Positions 57,800 to 64,000 of a stretch of 64,000 nucleotides of DNA are shown here, piece by piece (within the stretch, counting starts at the first letter, position 1; each line of letters begins with the position of its first letter). The notes under the pieces were generated by a model, which worked only from the letters and a program-made list of their open reading frames with translations, was not told where the DNA came from and did no database searches. This stretch comes from Dirofilaria immitis. Taxonomy: Eukaryota; Nematoda; Chromadorea; Rhabditida; Onchocercidae. A program made the translations under genes and the position numbers. The stretch is from positions 3,162,001-3,226,000 of the forward strand of contig JAKNDB010000107.1 in NCBI GenBank assembly GCA_024305405.1, read 5' to 3'.

Positions 57800-59250
57800 G
57801 CAGATATAAGTGAATGATTTCAAAAATCTCGAATTTCTGCATATAACTAGAAATTATGAGAAAAGAAGATAAATATTCTATGATGATAACTGATAACTAA
57901 TAAACTAAATATACTATAATATTTTCCTAAATAAAAGATAAAAAAATGAAACATACGTATTGCAAATATTAAAAAATGTTTTGATAAATTTTTAATCCAA
58001 AAATATTTAAAATTTAATTACCGAAATATTGAAAGATTCCATTCATTACATTATAAATCAAAATCAATAAAGCATTATTATCCAAAATTTCTCAAATTTC
58101 AAATATCTCATGAATATATTTAATTTATATTTTAACATCGAATTAATAATCGAAATATGCATTTGCATTTTAATTATAGCAATTCGAGAAAGGCATAATA
58201 ATAGCAACAACGTTCATTAGTAACCGCTTCAGGTCAACCTATCTAATCTTCCAATCTAACCTTTCCACGGTCGAATGACCCAATCCACCCATCACGCAAT
58301 TGTCCACCTCTTACCTAACAAATGACCAATCATTATTTCCTCTTCTCTATTAATTCACAATAAATTCCTTCTACACTTTTGTTTTTAAAACGATTGATTG
58401 CTCCCAGTAATTACTTCTCTATCACTATGTCGGAAAAGACTATAGACATCTGGCATCTCAAATAGATAGTACATATGTCAAGATAGTGTATATTTTGAAG
58501 AGAGTGAGGATGATGGCGCATTCGTGCCTTACCTAAATAGCGAAATAAATCGCTGCGAAACGATTTGCGATACGAAAGGCGTACGAATTAGAAAGTTTAT
58601 TTGATGTGTAATGTAGCGAAGCTTTATTCGAAGTAAGGTATATTTGAGATGTTCGTTTAGCATGTATGTGGTGTATACTGCGGGATAGTTTAATTTCCAT
58701 AATGTCATATTTTATTCTTTTTGTGTTATCACACATATGCGAATTGAATTTCTTGATTGATTGATTGATTGTGATTTTTAAATGGTTCTCAATTATAGAT
58801 TCACTCATAAATTTTGTTACTAATGATATGAAATGAGAAATCAGTTGTTAAGGAGGAGAGAATTGAACGTACATATAGTTTGTTGCAAATGTTTCTTTCT
58901 TTTATTACTGAGCTAAATTTTATTTTTTTTTTATCATCCTTTTACACATCTTTTCGGTAATTTCATTTATGTCTGCACTACTATGCTCTTTAAATTGACT
59001 GAGCTTTAGTAATCTAAATGTGAAGAATGGAAAAGATAAGATAATTAGGTATGGTGTACTAATCGATAGTATATATTAGATTCTTATTAGTTATTCTAAA
59101 AAATTATTGTATTGTACTGTTCAACCTAATGGACTGAGAAAGTGTGATCAGAATCAATGAAATCTGGGAATAATTTTATTTCGCCGTAGTTAATTGAAAT
59201 TTCCTCTTTATTGCACCGTTTTACCAATAGATCGTTTTCTACTTTGCGTT
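57800..59250. other. No gene seen
   Basis: AT-rich spacer. A patch at about 58190-58345 is less AT-rich and C-rich on the plus strand but has no long frame. A (GATT)n tract lies near 58755. The RPS16 promoter and any leader exon should be in the right half. Confidence 0.45.
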
Positions 59251-59260
59251 TTATGGTATA

Positions 59261-60640
59261 ATGGTTGGCCACATATTATCCACTGTAAAGCTTTTGTTGC
59301 AGCAGTCTTAAATTATGGTTGTTACACAGTCTGTGCAGGTATTTGGAAGGAAGAAAACCGCTACGGCTGTTGCTTATTGCAAGAAAGGACGCGGTCTTAT
59401 CAAGGTGTTTTTTTGGCTTTCATTTAATACATTTACTGGTTCTTCCAATTTGTTTTCTTTTACTTTTTCTTTTTTGGTAGTCGCTTGATTCATTCAGCTG
59501 AAAAGACAATACAATTTTTACTGAGAAAATTTATTGCTTCCGGTGCTGAAAAATCCTTTCAGTCATTTCTTTCTTAATCAACTATTATTTTAGGTAAATG
59601 GCCGGCCGTTGGAGCATATGCAACCAGAAATTTTGCGCATCAAACTTCAGGTATATTATACTAGCTCCAAGATTTTAGGGTCTACTAAGAATTCAGAGTG
59701 CTGATACTGTGGAAATATAATAGTTTTTAATTTATTCTTTTTTCTCGTTGCTTTTATATCCTTATCAGTGATTTCTTCATTTACCAACTACTTTATTAAC
59801 GGTCCCATATTTCAATGAATCTTTTCTTTCCAGGAGCCACTGTTAATATTGGGCAAAGAACGTTATCAAGATGTAGATATAAGAGTGAGGGTAAATGGTG
59901 GTGGACATGTGGCTCAGGTTATTTTCATTCTGATTTTTCTGAGATTCATCGATGTAAAGCAGAGTAGGTTAATATTCTGCGTATCGATCAGCGTATCCAT
60001 TGAATCTGATTGATTTTTGTAGATTCTAGATCACATTAGCATGCTTTTATCTTGATAATTGATGTGGCCTCACATTGTGCCTAGTTTTGATCGTTTTGAC
60101 ATCTATTATTTTGTCATAATCTCTCCTTTTTTATGCTTAGAATTATTCATATCCAAATACGACGGATTACAAGTTTCATATCAAATGGTACTAATCGAAC
60201 TTGAATATTTGTTACTTAAGAAAAAGTCGATAAACGTGATGTCATTTCATGCAACATCCTTTTACCATTACTTATATTTTTGCTTTATCATGTCACAAGC
60301 TTTGCAGTTTTATAGTGTGTAGTAACAAAAGAGCAGGAATGATTCCTTCGCTATTACTTCAGTGATGTTCGTTTATAACAGTAAATTAATTACATAAATC
60401 TCAAATTATGAATGAAGTCAACTATTCTGAATCTTTGCAGATTTATGCAGTTCGACAGGCATTAGCGAAAGCCATCGTTGCTTATTATCAGAAATTCGTT
60501 GACGAACAGAGTAAAAAGAGCTTAAAGAACAGCTGGTTTCATATGATCGTAATTTGTTGGTAGCAGATCCTCGACGACGAGAACCGAAAAAGTTTGGCGG
60601 CCCTGGTGCAAGAGCTCGATACCAGAAATCATACCGCTAA
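59261..60640 (+). CDS. RPS16: 40S ribosomal protein S16 (uS9)
   Basis: Component of the small ribosomal subunit, near the decoding site. Exons: 59330-59404 ([19 protein letters not shown]), 59594-59650 ([19 protein letters not shown]), 59834-59917 ([20 protein letters not shown]) and 60441-60640 ([20 protein letters not shown] through to the family-diagnostic end [14 protein letters not shown]). The last exon is broken. The A5 run at 60513-60517 needs one more A; without it the frame hits a stop after about 20 aberrant residues. With it the full C-terminus of S16 is read, ending TAA at 60638-60640, with AATAAA at 60666. The start is tentative: ATG at 59261 with donor GTAAAG at 59285 would give eight leader residues, the usual number, but the residues (MVGHILST) are unlike known N-termini. 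Introns show it is not a processed pseudogene. Confidence 0.9.
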
Positions 60641-60665
60641 AATTAATTCTCTATTTTCTGCACTG

Positions 60666-60671
60666 AATAAA
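60666..60671 (+). terminator. Poly(A) signal of RPS16
   Basis: AATAAA starts 26 bases after the restored stop codon, a spacing usual for ribosomal protein genes with short 3' ends. This supports the downstream stop as the real one. Confidence 0.55.
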
Positions 60672-60679
60672 TTGTTGGA

Positions 60680-62525
60680 TATTTGTAATCTGTCGCATAT
60701 AACAAATGGCTCCATTTTCAATTCTCCCAATGTTATAAACGAGATTAATCATTTTTGGGTATTTATCCGGGGATTCTGGCTTGCCGGATACAAGCTCACT
60801 GTACAAAGCCGGACGTTGCAGGGTAAAAGTAGAATTTATATCAAACGATTAAGGTAATAGCATAGAAAAATAGCAAAAAAGGGAGACAAGTTCTTGAGAG
60901 AAGCGCACTCATTTTATGATACATTCTGCTATATAAGAAAAACTGTAGAAGGAGGCACTTTAAAAAAGATTAAGTTTGGAGCAGGAATCTATTTCACATG
61001 GCTGATTCTTTGCATAAATGCATTTTGATTATAGGCTTTTCTTAAGAGGGGAAAAGAAATTCTACCTTAGTGATTCTGTCGTCTGTAGTAGTAAAAGACA
61101 CAGGTAAAGTAGGTTCATTTAGCCTATAGAATCGGTCAGATAGTCATCTGATTTGTCTCGATTAGACATGTGTTAAATGTTCACCACATGACATCTAAAT
61201 TATTAATTTTAGGTTTTTCTTCTATATTTCACGCTTTGATCATTCACTGTTCACATATATAAATTTTCATAATATATTTATTATAAAGTATATTTTCGAA
61301 GTGAACAAAAATTTGATTATCCCAATTTCATAATAAATGGTTCCCTCAAAGGTCATATCTATTTGTTCCTAATTTTCCCAATAAAATGGATTCTAGCATC
61401 AAATCAATAATGCCACAGTCATTACAGAGGTAAAAGATCAAATCGATGTATGTTTTTTTCTTCATTATTTTTTATGTAATATTTCGTAGAATCTTTCCTT
61501 GCTTGCTAAAATGATACAAATTTAATTGCTTTTAATGATCATATTATATCCAATTCATACAAAGAAAAAAAAGCTTCGATAATAGAAACAAAGGCGAAAG
61601 CTTTTAAAGTTTTCGAAGGGTAAAGAAGCATAATATCGACCGCCCAGCAGTACAACTAATTATATAAATTATAATCTACAATCTGCCACTTTCTATGTAT
61701 ATGTGTTTATCGATTTCAAAGATCGGGCATTCCAATCCCTACCTGTGAAAAATCTTACAATATGAGTTATGGCAGAACAATTTTGCAGTAGACAAACTAA
61801 TCTTCAAAGTATTACTGAAAAAATTATTCTTCATAAAATCTATTTCAAAACAATGCATATATTATGAATGACATATTTTTTAATTTCATAAACCGAGGTA
61901 TCATGAACCAAATGCATAAATTAACTAATATTTGAAGAATTTTAAAGTGATAAATAATCAGTAAAAGTAGAACAGGAAAAGACACGTAATGACAAATAAA
62001 AAACAAAAAATATGTATCAAAAAAGCAAAAATCGGTAGAATTCGACATGAGAAACAATTCAGTAATATATGAACAGTGATAAAATTTTGTTTTCAACGTG
62101 GAATAGCATCCTGATGCACCGATATAGTAAAGCACGCGATTCAGGCAGGGAATTTTGCTAAAAACATATTTTGTAAGCGATGATAAATTTATCTTTCTTT
62201 ACCAAGGACGTATTAATATTCTAATATTCTAATTATTGAATTATTCTAATTAAACTGCGCTGTTCAAACAAAAAATCGATATACAAAAAGACGAATGGAC
62301 AAATATCTGAGCAGAAATGAAAATAGCAGAAAGAAAGAATGAAATGCTTATAAGATTTTTGATGAAAACACACAGAAAACTACAACTGTAAAATGCATCA
62401 TGCAACAATAAATTAATGCCATAATTTCTGAATTTATTTACAATTTTATGCTCTAATATTTACAAAATTAGATATTACGATGAAGGTTCTATCAAGTATT
62501 ATTGCAATATGACAACGAAAATCAA
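60680..62525. other. Intergenic region between convergent genes
   Basis: RPS16 (plus) and the RBR ligase gene (minus) end towards each other across this stretch. No coding-like frame with a recognised motif was seen on either strand. Confidence 0.5.
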
Positions 62526-62530
62526 TTAGA

Positions 62531-63955
62531 TCACACAATGTTTGCATCTTCCTCTTCATCTTCTTCAAAATCGGTATGAACTTCAAAGCCAACACTTGGT
62601 TCATCTCTTCCTTCGTTAAACAGTTCATTTAATTCTTGCTGATATTCAAAAAGTTGTGAACTTCATCATTATTCGCCATAAACAACTCATCAACAGCATC
62701 TTCATCATGCATTATCCAAAATTCCGCCTCCTCGCCGAAGTTAAATTCCGGATCCAACTGAAATTATGTGAATCAACGATTCATAGCTCTTTTCATGTTA
62801 ATCAGATTTATCACTCTAACATTAATTATTTTGATTGGATAAATTTGACTAAATTTATGTGAATATTTGGAAACAATAAATCTGAAACTAAGATCATTTT
62901 TTTAACCAGAACGATCGCAATACAAAACATTATAGTGCCAAACAAGACCAACTTTTCAAGGACTTACCAACAACGCCGGATGTTGCCTTTCAATATATTC
63001 ACGAATAAATGGATCATTTTCCATTTCCGCTATCAATTCACGCATATCAGCCCCTGAGCCACCATGCTCTGCATCCATATGAGCATAAATTTCGTTGCTT
63101 TCTGTAGCCTACAATATTCATACGAAAAAATAGAGAATAAGCAAATAACAAAATAGATTCAAGTTTTTTGATAAAAATATATGGTAACTCACAGCAAACA
63201 TGCAAATCCAGCAAAAATGTTGTTTGCACTGCAAGCACTGCATGTGATTACATCCTCCTAACTTTTCAATGACCGCTTGGCAATTTTGATTTGGACATAT
63301 TCGTCGCGTTGTCTGATCCTCTCTAAAATAGTATATTGATAACTAAGAGTTTTCTAAATATCAAGTAGAGTTAGCAAATATCTGATATAAATTGTAAAGA
63401 TCGATCATGCCGTAAGATTTTCATTATGAAATCATTAATATTACATAAATACATTCACATCTTTAACGAGAAAAGCAGAACTGTATAATGAGAAAGACCA
63501 AATACCGATTTCCTGGAAGAAATATATCTACTAATTATCAAGTTTCACTTAATTTATTATTCATTATATTACCTATGATTACTGACATATTTTTTATTCC
63601 ATTTATTCCATTAATGCCAAAGTTTCAATTTTTACCAACTTCGCATCATTTGGTATGCATACTTCATTAATTTTAAATTACATTTCAAATATCATTTCTC
63701 ATCTCTAAACACCGTAGTATTTCGAAATCGTATTTCTAAACTGATAAAGGAAAAATATGTTATGAAATTGACAATATTAATATCGGTAAAGCAAAATGAA
63801 ACCTACCGTATCCATTTCCTCACTGATTCATCAGCATTAATTTTCAGTATTGCATATTCCTCACACGTTATTGATTCGTGTTCTTCTTTTCCGCATTTAG
63901 TGCACTGTACACGACCGCACAATCTACATCGACCCAAACCAGCATCAATCGTGAC
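62531..63955 (-). CDS. RBR-family E3 ubiquitin ligase, C-terminal part
   Basis: RBR ligases pass ubiquitin through a catalytic cysteine in the last zinc domain (Rcat). Exons seen: 63807-63955, 63193-63322, 62968-63108 and 62531-62757. The first carries the end of an IBR domain ([20 protein letters not shown] then TCEEY). The second carries the Rcat: RICPNQNC, then [14 protein letters not shown] with the probable catalytic Cys in GGC, then FCWICMF. Downstream is an acidic helical tail ([20 protein letters not shown]) ending in a run of Asp/Glu ([14 protein letters not shown]). RING1 and the N-terminus lie beyond the right edge. Exon 62531-62757 lacks one base in A5 62648-62652; adding it restores 76 codons and extends the tail. 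I cannot say which RBR subfamily; the tail is not that of Ariadne or Parkin. Confidence 0.8.
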
Positions 63956-64000
63956 CTTATGTATTTATTTAAAAATTAAGAGAATTATACGTTCAAACAA

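Noticed and set aside
61845..62135. Minus-strand 96-codon hydrophobic open frame
   Set aside because: Phe/Tyr/Ile/Leu-rich translation expected from AT-rich DNA; no start context or splice partner.

Overview
This window looks like nuclear DNA of a nematode, most likely a spirurid or filarial-type worm. The DNA is very AT-rich. Genes are split into many small exons (about 50-240 bp) separated by introns of about 100-400 bp, with acceptors close to the worm TTTCAG/TTTTAG consensus. Protein families include a worm-expanded casein-kinase-1/TTBK-like kinase. The species call is inference. I see no rRNA, tRNA, CRISPR array, or recognisable transposon.

Layout. 0.1-4 kb: 3' part of an unrecognised single-pass membrane protein gene (minus, runs off the left edge). 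4-12.8 kb: no convincing gene; a 33-bp minisatellite and an 81-bp tandem duplication. 12.9-16.2 kb: MGAT1/GnT-I glycosyltransferase (minus). 18.7-21.0 kb: CK1/TTBK-like kinase (minus). 22.3-27.7 kb: USP20/USP33-type deubiquitinase with two DUSP domains (minus). 29.7-40.1 kb: condensin-II subunit NCAPD3/HCP-6 (plus), divergent from the USP gene. 40.8-43.4 kb: unrecognised protein with a coiled-coil-like middle (minus). 43.4-51.1 kb: gene-poor. 51.1-52.5 kb: small four-TM protein (minus). 54.2-56.6 kb: F-box protein (plus). 56.8-57.8 kb: weak candidate exons. 59.3-60.6 kb: ribosomal protein S16 (plus). 62.5 kb to the right edge: RBR-type E3 ubiquitin ligase (minus, 5' end outside the window).

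The most striking observation cuts across genes. At least ten conserved exons, in seven genes on both strands, are broken by one missing base, usually in a short homopolymer. In each case adding one base restores both the family motif and the splice phase with the neighbouring exons. An essential single-copy-type gene (RPS16) is among them, so the simplest reading is uncorrected homopolymer-contraction errors in the assembly rather than pseudogenes. The kinase gene also has TG where an AG splice acceptor is expected, so real decay of that gene remains possible.

The genes look like ordinary housekeeping and regulatory genes and do not form a functional cluster. Three deal with ubiquitin (USP, RBR ligase, F-box protein), but they are separate loci.
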